From contig CP038119.1 of NCBI GenBank assembly GCA_004519485.1, forward strand, positions 124,001 to 188,000: a DNA stretch of 64,000 nucleotides. Reading direction: 5' to 3'. Numbering within the stretch: the first letter of the stretch is position 1; each line of letters starts with the position of its first letter. Positions 25,647 through 35,663 of this stretch are shown here, piece after piece. The stretch is from Nannochloropsis oceanica. Its lineage: Eukaryota > Sar > Eustigmatophyceae > Eustigmatales > Monodopsidaceae. Under the pieces are notes generated by a model. It saw nothing but the letters and a program-made list of their open reading frames with translations. It searched no databases and was not told the origin of the DNA. Both the position numbers and the translations under genes were made by a program.

Positions 25647-28302
25647 TTAGTCAAATACCCGGATGGGAATGTGCTCTGGCAAGTCCTTGCGGGACAAGTA
25701 AATGGCCACGTCCGTCCCCCATCCTTGCACGGAGATGACCCGGATGTCTAGGGAGGGAAGGAGGGAGGGAGGGAGGAAGGAAGGGAGGGGGGGGACAGGG
25801 ACGATGAAGTAAGTTGAAAGAAGATTCGTGGAGGATGTACGCATGCATCTCCTTTCCCTCCCTCCTTCCCTTCTACCTCACCTCCGCCCCAGTGGCGGGC
25901 GTACAGCCTCGAGACGGGGAGCCCGATACCCATCCCCTGCATAGGTTCCGTAGTCGGCTGGTAGCTCTGCTGCTGCCGCTGTTGCTCCACCTCATAATCG
26001 GCAGCGGAAGTGAAGAGATACTCTGTGGCTTTGGCCATTGTGAGGAGGGACATGCCATCGCCGTAGTCACGTACCCGGATGCAGACTTCTTCTTTCCCCG
26101 GGAAGATCTATTGGAGGGAGAGGGGGAGGGAAAGGGGAAGGACCGAGAGGGGGGGGAGAGGTGGAGGTGCTTGTCAAAATCGACGATAGGGCGACGAAGG
26201 AGGCGAAAAACAGGAAAAAAAAAAAAAAAAAAAAGATGGAGGGGGAAAGGAGGAAGGAGAAGTGGAGGATGGTTAGGGGTTGACGGGGGATAAAAGGGAA
26301 GGCAGAACTCTGGGGCGGAGGGAGGGAGGGAGGGAGGGAGGGAGGGAGGGAGGGAGGGAGGGAAGGATAAAAGGCAACCTTCCTGTGATAGCAGGCATAC
26401 AATTCAAAAAACGAAGGGGACGGGGGACCAGACGGGGGGTAGAAAGGAAAGGGAAGGATGTGAGGGAAAGAGGACGTACGAACCCTGACTTTGATTGCCG
26501 GCATGCTGTTCAAATTCCGTCGTACGGCGCTTTCAACAGTCGCTTTGAATGCGTTCTTGAGAATCTCGAAGAGAGTGTGATGGAAATGGGCGGGAATCAA
26601 AGTCGCCACTGCCCCTGGAGGCTCGTCGATGACCAGAGGGGGAATGCGCTCTGGAAGGTGGGAGGGAGGGTGGGGGGGTGGGGGGGAGGGAGCTTCTTGA
26701 GAACTTTGCAGAGCGTGTGGTGGAAAAAATCCAAGCCCTAGGATGAGAAGGTAGGGAGAGAGGGAGGCAAGAAGGGAGGGAGAGAAGGAGGGTGTAGTGG
26801 AGGACGTAAGGAGCCCGCACAGTCCCTTGGCCACCGACCCCAAGGGAGGAAGGGAGGGAGGAAGGGAGCGAGCGAGTGAGGGAGGGAGGGAGGGAGGGAG
26901 GGAGGGAGGGAGGAAGGAAGGGAGGGAGGAAGGGAGGGAGGGAGGGAGGAAGGGAGGGAGGGAGGGAGGAAGGGAGGAAGGGAGGGAGGAAGGGAGGGAG
27001 GGGGGTTTACCTTGGTAATAATGCTCACACAACGCCTCCACCTCTGCGCGACAATCTTCAATCAACTCCTTGATTCGACAATTTTCCACCACCGAGCCCC
27101 ACTTTTTATTCACTACATAGGAGGAATTATGCCAGGAGGAGACCGAGGGGGAGGGCAACGTCAAAGGCACGTCTTCCTCCTCTTCCTTGACCTCAGTCAC
27201 TTTACTGCTGCTGCCGTTGCTGCTGCCGTTGCTGTTGAGCGTGGTAGAAGGAGGAACAAAGTTCTGGGCGCCGGGGTCCTTTATAATGTCAAGGTAATGC
27301 CGAATGAGAGTGGCTGGCAGGGATAGAGGGAGGGAGGGAGGGAGGGAGGAATAGAGGGGAGGGGGGGAAGGTGGAGCGGGCAGTCAGGAGATGGGCATCA
27401 AAGGAGTGTCGATAGAACACGAAAAGCGGAAAAGGGCTTCTGATGGAGAAGGGGATCAAGAGGGGGTGGGAGGGAGGGAGGGAGGGAGGGAGGGAGGGAG
27501 AGTATATACCAATGCCGATCCTAGCTTGCAGGAACCGATCTACTTGCGAAGTCACAATGGGGGTGACTGCATCCGTACCCGGAGGAGGCGGCGCCCCCTC
27601 TTCCTGCATTTTATAACTCTCCTTCAAGCCTTCCATAAGAGTCTCGACGACCATCGCCATTCTCCCCTCGATTCCCAACATGAGAGTATTAAAGCTTTCA
27701 ATCACCATGGGCTTCATGTCCTTTGTGCCCAGGTCCGCGATGGCCTTGTCCAGGGCCCACAACTGCTCATACACGTCAATGTGCAACACAAGCAGATTAT
27801 CCACACCTTTGCTAGCGGGTAAAACGTGCTGTAGCCGGAGGATTTGATGCCCGATGCGTGTCCGAAGCTCCCGGTGGAGCTGTTGGATTATCACGCCCTG
27901 AAGAGGTGTAAAGCACTGAGCCACGACAATCAATTGCGAGGGCCGTGAGGGCTTGGCCTGTCTTCGAGCATCAATTCCTAGGCGACGACCTAATTCTGGA
28001 GAAAATGAGACGATGCCACGACGTTGTTGTCGTGTTTGGGAGAGTGGGAGGGACGAGCGGGTCCGGCGGAAGGGTCTCGCGGCGGGAGGAAAGGAGGAAA
28101 AGGAGCGGGCAGCAGGGATGGTGCTTTGTGTCCGCTGGAAAACAGGCGTCGCCGCGCTTCTACTACGATCACTGCTACTGCTAGTGCTTACGCTATTGGT
28201 GCTGGTGATGCAGGCGCGGGGAAGGAAGAAATTGGCTGCTGAAAAGGCGTAGTTAGGGGAGGTCGTCGCGCGCTGCCGCAGGCTTGAAGCCGAGGAAAGC
28301 AT
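25647..28302 (-). CDS. Mitochondrial PDK/BCKDK-type protein kinase
   Basis: GHKL-fold kinase that phosphorylates and inactivates the E1 subunit of pyruvate or branched-chain 2-oxoacid dehydrogenase in the mitochondrial matrix. Five exons: 28302-27510, 27313-27011, 26650-26484, 26107-25882 and 25747-25647 (793+303+167+226+101 bp), 529 residues with consistent phases. The N-box EILKNAFKATVES, G1 box RDYGDGMS, G2 box GMGIGLPVSRLYARHWGG and G3 box GWGTDVAIYL are complete. The regulatory domain shows SQVDRFLQARIGI then ATLIRHYLD. The Arg/Ser-rich, acid-poor leader (MLSSASSLRQRATTSP) is a typical mitochondrial presequence and fixed the start. Introns 2 and 3 are almost entirely CCCT/CT tracts on the coding strand. 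Sequence alone does not decide between PDK and BCKDK. The frame stays open about 170 bp upstream of this ATG. Confidence 0.9.
26651..27010. repeat. Intron made almost wholly of GGGA/CCCT repeats
   Basis: The second intron of the PDK-type kinase is dominated by GGGA units on the plus strand (densest at 26,842-27,001), i.e. CCCT on the coding strand, forming an extreme polypyrimidine tract before the acceptor CCAG. Apparent open frames such as EGGREGG or PPSLPPSL over it are repeat artefacts. Confidence 0.9.
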
Positions 28303-28946
28303 GATGCCAGTTCCCTGGCACAGCACGAGGCGCACCGAGTTGTCTACTCCAACGCTGGGCACCTGTGAAAGGAGTTGGAATAGGCGTTGTGATTGCCGTG
28401 TTGTTGGGGTTGGGTCGGCGTTTAGCAACAAGACCTCGTCGTCGCCTTCATGTATCGCGGAAAGTGGGGAGGTTGGATCTGGACCACGTTAGCATTCTCG
28501 AATCTCAATTTATTTCAAAAAAAGAAAAGTAACAAGCTCGATCTCACGAATAATTAACTCAGTGAATGATGAAAATGAAAAATGGCACGCTATATTCTCA
28601 TGGCAGGGGCCTATGAATTAGAAGCGATGGGGTATGGTGTACGGGGTGGTATCCAGAGCAGGATTTTTGTGGAGCTCCGAGATAAAAAATGAAAGAAGCT
28701 TATGCATTTACTCATATAGTGGCCATTATTTCTTCATTGTTTTTGTTAATTTGATTGATTTCTTCGATTTTACAATTTTAGGACTTAATTATTTTATTTT
28801 CCCTCATCATATATAAAAAGTCAGAGAGTAAAGAACAAGTAATACTTGTTGAAAAACAATGTCATTCCAAACAATCCAAAAATCTGCCTCGATCAGATGG
28901 TTACTTGATTTAATCATTTTGTTGGAAATAAGATACATACACAGTC
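28303..28946. promoter_or_regulatory. AT-rich spacer upstream of PDK-type kinase
   Basis: This 644-bp spacer lies between the kinase start and the 3' end of GPN2, both on the minus strand. About 28,500-28,940 is strikingly AT rich for this window and free of GGGA repeats. It should hold the kinase promoter. The first 170 bp (28,303-28,470) remain open in the kinase frame without an ATG. Confidence 0.5.
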
Positions 28947-30438
28947 TTAGCTCTCCACCCCATCCTCCTTATCCATATATCGATCCTGAACATCCTTGAC
29001 GCGGTCTGCATCCGGCTGTGCCCGAAACGCCAACCCGGCCAGCGTCGACAGCAATGCCGCCTCCCCGCCTCCCTCCTTTGCCCTCTCTTCTGCCCCTAAC
29101 AAATACCCGTTGCATTTATCAACCACCGCCAAGACACGAGCTATGCATTTTCCGTCCTCGATGTTCAACGGATGAAACGCCACCAATGAATAGTCCTCGA
29201 TTAATTCACACATGGCCTCATTCAGTTTATGATACCGCCTTGCAAACATCCTATCCATACCTCCCCTCATCTGCCCCTCCCCATCCTCCACCTCCTCCCC
29301 CACCTCTTCCTCCATTTCATCCTCCTCATTATCTTTCTTGCGTGGATCCATGGGTCTTGCCTCCAAGTACGGCAACAAATTTCGGACCTCCATAACATCA
29401 GTATAAAAATTCAAATCGAAAGCCAAACGACCGCAGCTTTCAATCAAGTCAATTTTGCTTAACACATTCACGTGAGGTAGTGCTAGCCGCACCATGGTCG
29501 TGAGAGAGATCAATGTCGCCGAGATAAATTTACCGGCATCGCTGCGTGGTCATTGGCAAGAAAAAAAGGGACAATGAATAAACTCGGAGTGGGTAGGAAG
29601 GCTGGAAGGAGGGGAAATGATAAACAGCCCCACATAATAGAGAGAAGGCAGGTGAGTCACACACGTACCTGCAGTGATGGGCATCGATGAGGTGCACGGT
29701 CGTCAGGCGACATCCCCATTGCTCCAAGCGCTTTAAGAGTCGTTGCACCGTATTTCCGTGCGTGTACAGCTCCACCTGCATTGAAGGCGTGAAAAAAAAA
29801 TGGATGAAAGGGAGGGATGAAGGGAGGGACAGGAGGGAGGGGAAGCGCCATGAGAATGATCGATGGGCTAGATAAGGGCAAACAGGTCTGAATAAAAAGA
29901 TAAGGATATCCTCTCCCTCCATATATACTCCATGCCTCCACCTAGACACGTACCTGTCCGGGGAAGTCTAACAGCATATACCGCCTCCCCTGCAACGCCT
30001 CCAAGCGCTGAAAAAGCCAGTCCAGATTCTGCTCGACATACTCCATGCAATACATCAAGCCGCCATTCGGCCCCAAGTTCTGTGTTTCCATTACGTCCTT
30101 TGGTGAGGAGAGGGGGAGCGGACAGGGAGATCGCTGAGTCAATCAATTTCATCCCTCCTCTCCCACCTCAACCCCGACTCCCCACTCCCTCTTAACGCGT
30201 TCTCCCATCCCTTGAGGACTGAAGGAGAGAGACGTACCGCCAAATTGACGAGCTCCGACACATCAATATCAACTGGGTACGGCAGCCGGTCATTTGCAGG
30301 GTCTAGATTGACCACCGCCACGGCACGTCCGCGTGCGGCTAGGAAGCGGGCCATGCCGTGGCAGTAAGTCGTCTTTCCCGCCCCTGGAGGACCTATGACA
30401 GCCTGTCCGAAGCGTGGGCCGACCGAGGAAGAGGTCAT
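28947..30438 (-). CDS. GPN2: GPN-loop GTPase 2
   Basis: GPN-loop GTPase; the family assists assembly and nuclear import of RNA polymerase II. Four exons: 30438-30238, 30097-29954, 29775-29669 and 29541-28947 (201+144+107+595 bp), 348 residues in phase. The Walker A motif GPPGAGKT is at 17-24. The diagnostic insertion [14 protein letters not shown] is at about 74-87, and its GGLMYCMEY form places it with GPN2 rather than GPN1 or GPN3. [13 protein letters not shown] is the G3 region spanning an exon join, and [10 protein letters not shown] supplies the base-specificity motif. An acidic insert ([14 protein letters not shown]) sits in the C-terminal half. Donors are gtacgt throughout. It shares a 203-bp divergent promoter with the UPF0598 gene. 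Confidence 0.94.
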
Positions 30439-30641
30439 ATGTGCGTCGGGCTCTTGTTGTGCGTTCTGGCGCTGTGTCGAGTCGAGAGAGGAGGGGGAGA
30501 GGACTGGTTAGAGGTAGGGTGAGGAGGTTGGTCTGCTTGGCATTGTTTATTGTTGTAGAGTTTTTCTCCTATATTCAGGACCAAACCACGAACAATGGCG
30601 CTCACCCCTCTCTCTCTCTCACACACGCACAGGAGGATAAA
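30439..30641. promoter_or_regulatory. Compact bidirectional promoter, GPN2 / UPF0598
   Basis: Only 203 bp separate the two divergent start codons, so both promoters and leaders must fit here. It contains GA-rich and CT-rich halves and no simple repeat longer than a short TCTC run at 30,611-30,620. Confidence 0.6.
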
Positions 30642-31824
30642 ATGCTCCGTGCCTTGGGCCTTGTCCTGCGGTCGCCGACACGGAGGTACGTACTTGTTTC
30701 GCCGCCACGTGCCTTCCCTTCTCCATTCCCTCTTTGTATGACAAAAGCGCATCAAGACCAGCGGCAGTAGCAGCGGTAAAAATTGGAAATGAAGTCGTAT
30801 ATCTTCTTGGTAACCCACCTTACCGCTCTCCACACTTATGTAAAGTCTTCCCCTCGCTAGCCAGCTCCTACGCCCTTGCCCGTCCGCCCTCCCTCCCTCA
30901 CACCATTCTTCCTACTCAACTCCACGTTCCTACCAGACCGACACATTCTTGCCTCTCTTTCTTCTCTTCTGGATCGTCCGAAGACGCCTACTTGGAATCC
31001 TGGCAACAAAAGCAGATCCAACCTCCGTCATTCTACGAGCAAGAGGCTCTAAAGCGGCACTATTTCTATACAGTAGACCTGCAGGGACGCTTGTACCTGG
31101 AGGAAAGCCGGGTGAAAAATCTCACATCTTGCTTGAAGGATGACAAGGTAGGTGGTAAGGGAATTAGCGAAGTTTATTTCTGCTGGAAATCGACCCATTA
31201 CATATTGTTCTCGTCATTGACCCTCCCTCCCTTCCCTCTCTTTTCCCGCAGTTCCTCAATTTTTTTTTCCGCCAGATACGCCGCAATGATACGGGCCTCC
31301 ATACTTCCTACCCCTTCATCTCTCCCTGTGGAAAAGAAATGAACTTTATTCTCCCTGCTGACATGCCTGTCGTCTTCCATGACTTCGTTCAGGGGCCGAC
31401 GGAGGGAGGAGAGGATGGAGGGAAGGAGGGAGAGACGGCATTGGTGTATGCGGGGAATCTGCAGCAAGAGTTTGATCCCTCTTCTGTTTATATCTCCTCG
31501 AGGTCGGGAAGGTTGTATCATCCTCTGAACACCACCAAAAAAAGAAGATTGGCAGCAGCAGCAGCAGCTGGACTAGAGGGAAAGGAAGGAGAGAGGGATG
31601 GAGGGAGGGGGGGAGGACGGCCTCGGTTTGGTTTGGTCAGATCGCATGTAGGGCTGCTGTTGTCTGATCGACTGGTTCATACAGAAGAGGATGAAGGTGG
31701 TTTAGTATTGATGTGGGGACGGGTGGGAGGGAAGGAGGACAGGAATGATGGAGAGGAGGAAGGTTTTATAGTCCGTATGTTGCCCGAGGAGGACGAGCCG
31801 GTTTGGGGGATGCCTCCTTATTGA
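30642..31824 (+). CDS. UPF0598 family protein (C8orf82 homologue)
   Basis: Conserved eukaryotic protein of unknown function; the human homologue is C8orf82. Three exons: 30642-30685, 30937-31147 and 31252-31824 (44+211+573 bp), 275 residues with matching phases. The first exon (MLRALGLVLRSPTR) looks like a mitochondrial presequence. The family core is clear: YFYTVDLQGRLYLEESRVKN, LTSCLKDDK, FLNFFFRQIRRNDTG, YPFISPCGKEMNFI, PVVFHDF, and SGRLYHPL near the middle, then RFGLVRSHVGLLLSDRL. Two GGGA/GCA tracts add EGGEDGGKEGE and an Ala run. Donors are AG|gtacgt and AAG|gtaggt; acceptors are ACCAG and CGCAG. The reaction is unknown; the targeting call is inference. Confidence 0.9.
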
Positions 31825-32346
31825 TTGTTATAAATTGACATGTGTGAGATATATGCACAGAGAGGAACAAGAAGAATTTTGGTGGGTGATGGCAAGGTTG
31901 CTGTTTTGAACTCGACTCGTACGACCCGGCAATCAACGGAAATCCGTTTCCTCATTTCCATTGCTGTCTTTTTTTAAAAAAATCCTTGACTTGGCACGTT
32001 TTGTCTGTGTGTGTGCCTCCCCATCGTCCCTCGCCATTTCTCTTTCGCTATCTCTCTCGATATTTCTCTCCTTCTCTCGCTCAACTCTCGTCCGTCTTAG
32101 TCCTCATGTCTTCTCACCTCACCCATCATTTTGTACACCAACCAAGCCCTACCTCGCTCTTCCACTCTCCTTCCTTCCGTTTCTCTTTCTCCCTCTATCT
32201 GTCGACCATTCTCCTTCTTCCGCCTCCTTTTCCCTCTCATGGACTCTCCTTCTCCTTTACCTGCGACTTATATCATACACCGCCCATTCTCCTCTTCTTT
32301 CCTCCCCTGCCTCCCACCTTTCCAAGCATCCAAACTCCTCGCTCAC
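31825..32346. other. Convergent 3' spacer, UPF0598 / TOM22
   Basis: This 522-bp tail-to-tail spacer is TCTC/CTTC rich on the plus strand from about 32,000 on. Open frames here are Ser/Leu/Phe rich artefacts. No gene seen. Confidence 0.5.
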
Positions 32347-32984
32347 TTAACGCTGTTTCTCATTCCCTCCCTGCAGCACGGACGGCTCTAAGGTCATCCC
32401 CATCCGTTGAAGCTCTTGAGGCGGGTATCCCTGGGCCAACAATTCCTTCACTTGGACCTTCTCCATCTCCAACACTGCTTGCTCTCTTTGTAGCTCCAAC
32501 ATCAGGGGCATGGCAGTCAAAATGGTTGTTATGGCGAAATACCAGCCGAGGGTCAAACCCCAGGATAAGGCCTGGAGGGGGGGAGGGATGGAGAGAGGAG
32601 GGCGGGATGAGCTTCGAGGAGTGGGAAGGACATGTTGCGATCTACCCCATACAGACATTCACGCACCGTCTTGCTGTGGCTGCGGGCCCACTTGCCGTAG
32701 CTAGTCGCTTGGGCATAGAGCTTGTTGAACATGCCCTGTACCATTTGATGGGATTGGAAGAGGTGGCGGTGGGGCGGTGTGAGTGACACAGTGGCAGGAT
32801 AGGAGGAGGGGCGCAGAGAGGCATCAAGACATACAAAATCCCGGGCTCGCACTACGCGCCATAGGAAAACGACGAGCATGCATGCAGAAGATTTTTCTTT
32901 ACCCGTACGTACCTTTAGGCCGTAGACGCCGTCCTCGATGCCGTCGTCCAAGTCCTCGAATCGCACGCTTTTGCGGGAAGGCAT
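32347..32984 (-). CDS. TOM22: TOM22-like mitochondrial import receptor
   Basis: Probable central receptor/organiser of the outer-membrane translocase. Three exons, all phase 0: 32984-32913, 32735-32646 and 32571-32347 (72+90+225 bp), 128 residues. The cytosolic N-terminus is short and partly acidic (FEDLDDGIEDGVYG). A linker, KLYAQATSYGKWARS, leads into the single tail-region transmembrane segment WGLTLGWYFAITTILTAMPL, directly followed by MLELQREQ. The TM-proline-Glu-Arg-Glu pattern is the Tom22 hallmark. A C-terminal intermembrane tail of about 45 residues follows. Size and topology match plant-type and animal Tom22. The family is very divergent, so the call rests on topology and the TM motif. 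It is divergent to UTP10. Confidence 0.8.
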
Positions 32985-33550
32985 GGTGTGATGATGAAGG
33001 AGGGACGTGGCGTGGCTTGCTCGCTGTTGGTTTGCGGAGGTGGAGGGAGTGAAAATAGTCAGGAAATGCCCAAGAATTGTTCAAGATTGAGCCACAAGGC
33101 TGTGTATCGAGCGTGGATCAACAGTTTGGCAAAAGTATGGCAAGCAGAAGCGATGCCTCAGCAGGATTGTGGAGGAACAGGTTGCTGCATGCCCCATCCG
33201 GCCATACGGTTTCAGGCGCAGTTTTTCTGGCGTGCATGGTGGATGGATGCCAGACCTTTGGCCTGCGATACGAAGTACATATATCGATTGTCTTGGTGGT
33301 GATAGAAGTATGAGCCCTTATTTTCTTGACCTCCTACCCTGTCCTCCTTAAACGCCAGCCAGCCGCTTACCCCACCACTCACTCATCGTCGTCTCTTCGT
33401 CTCCAGTCGAGTATCTTCGCGGCCCACACATTTTTTATCCTGCTCATCCTCTCACATACACACACGCAACACAAAGCAATCATAGGTACGAGAAGAAAAA
33501 GCAGTATTAAACCTCTTTCTTGGTGCCCGTGGCCTCGACCCTAGCCAGCT
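32985..33550. promoter_or_regulatory. Divergent promoter region, TOM22 / UTP10
   Basis: A 566-bp head-to-head spacer of mixed composition, without long simple repeats. It should hold both promoters. No recognisable operator or TATA element was identified. Confidence 0.45.
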
Positions 33551-35632
33551 ATGGTGTCTTCCCTGAACCAGCAACTAGCGGCGGCGCAGGCAGCAGGCGG
33601 GGTCCCTCCATCAGGTATGTCGACCCACAAACCTGTATGCGGATGGGGTAGATCTACATGTCAAGACGTAGAAATAGGCAGATATACAATGTCACAATTA
33701 TTGGAGTGCTGTGACCGTTTTGTCTTTGTCTGGAGGGTAGTGGGCACGTTTTGGGTGGTGGAGAGTGCTGCCTGTCTGCTTTGCCTATCTCACCCCTTCC
33801 CCCCCCCGGAACACTCCCATGCTTTCCAACATTAGCAATCCAATCCTCTCGCCGCGGGGGCCAACAACGTCCTTCTCTGCTTTTTGACAGTAAAGAAGCC
33901 GCAGACATCGACACGTACACCATCCACCAACTCGCCTGCGATGGCCTCGCTCTCCTAACAGAGAGGGAACCCCGCCTTACCCCCTTCCGTTCCACCCTCC
34001 TCTCGGACGAATCCCAATCCCTCGTCCGCGAGCTCCAAACACGGGAAGCCAACCATCAATTAGACGCCGCCATGATCAAATGCCTGAGGCTCCTATCTCC
34101 ATTCGCCGATCAGGAAGCAGCCATCCAAGTCATAGAATATCTCATCAGGAAATACCAAGTCCAAAGCCACTGCGTAGACCCCCTCCTTAAATGCTTCCTA
34201 CCCTATCACGACCTTCCCATCTTTACGCGTGTCGTCATGCTTCTCCGTCTTGATGGCTACCCACAAGGAGGAGGAAATGGGGGAGGAAAGCCTTCCGATC
34301 TCTGGACCCCTCTCCTTCGGCCCCTCCTCCACCCCCCTCACCGTCCCCCCGCCCCCCTCCCCATCCTCGCCCGTGCCGCCCTCGTCCGTCACTGCCTAAA
34401 GGAAACAGGCTTCCTCTCCCTTGTCCTTCTAACCACACAAGACGCCTGGCAGCACTCCACCCTCCCTAACCATCCTCGCCTGGCCTCCCTCTACTCTGCA
34501 CTGCTCCTGGAGACACTTGAAAAAATGGGACCTGTCACCGAACAGGGTATGCGTGTCCTCCTCCCTCCACTCCTTCGAGCCGTTAAGGCCAAAACGGCCC
34601 CGTTTGAATTCAAATTAGCCTCATACATGGCCTTGAGTAAGCTTGCGTCCACCACATCCTTTTCGCCGACGGCGGCTGGGGCTTTAATGCAGGCCCTGGG
34701 GGAGGGGTTGAAGGAGGGTGAGGGGGAGGGAGGGAAGGAGGGAATCGCGACCATGGCGGCCGTGATGCATTCTCAGGGTCTGACGAGGGTGCCTCCGCAA
34801 TGTGCGAAGCCCTTTCTCCCTCCCTCCCTCCCTTCCTCGTTGGTGTCGGCGTTGTTGTCGCTTGCTCATTCACAACCTCTGTTGCAGACCCATCTCATCC
34901 CCGCTCTTCTCGAGGTAGGAATGGAGGGCGTGAAGGAGGGCAAGGTCGAACCCACGCGTTTCCTCTCCCTCCTCTTTGCCCTTCGCCCATTACCCTGTAT
35001 TCCGGCTCTGATGCCAGCTTTGATTTTATCCTTGGCAAAGACAGACGGGGAGGGAGGGGAAGAGGGAGGAGGGGAAGGAAGAAAGGACGGAGGGGAACAG
35101 GGAGGAAGGGAAGGAAGAAGGGTGGTGTTGAGAGTGTTGAGGGAGAGGGAGAAGGAGGCATTTGGGCTTGCGTTGAGTTATACGAAGAGCCAACCAGCTC
35201 ATGAAAAAAGTGTTGCGTTGCTGATGGGGAGGGAGGGCGAGGAGGAGGCGGAGAAGGATGGGAGGGAAGAGGAGGAGGAGGAGGAGGAGGAGGAGGAGGA
35301 TATTTTCTTGGGTTTGCATTTGTCGGAGGGAGGGAAGAGGTTGAAGGCTCTAGATGCGGTGGGAAAGATGTGGGGGAGGAAGGAGGAGGAAGAGGAGGAT
35401 GAGGATGAGGATGAGGAGGGGGAGGAGGACGGGGGGGAAGACGTGGTGCTGGCATGCGTGTATGACGATGATGCTGCAGTTGCTGCACGCGCTGCAGAGG
35501 AGGACATTATTCTCCCCCTCCTCACCCGTGCCGGCCTGCCTGCTGTCATTTTTGCCCTTAGTAAAAGTCTACGGCAATGGAATGCCCTCATGAGGAAAGG
35601 ACGGAGGAAAGGAGGGAGAAAGGGAGGGAAAT

Positions 35633-35663
<31 letters not shown>

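Noticed and set aside
26842-27001. Regularly spaced repeats reminiscent of an array
   Set aside because: It is a simple GGGA tetranucleotide tract without spacers; not a CRISPR array, and the genome is eukaryotic.
26738-27061. Frames reading PPSLPPSL or EGGREGGR
   Set aside because: They are translations of the CCCT/GGGA tract inside the PDK-type kinase intron.
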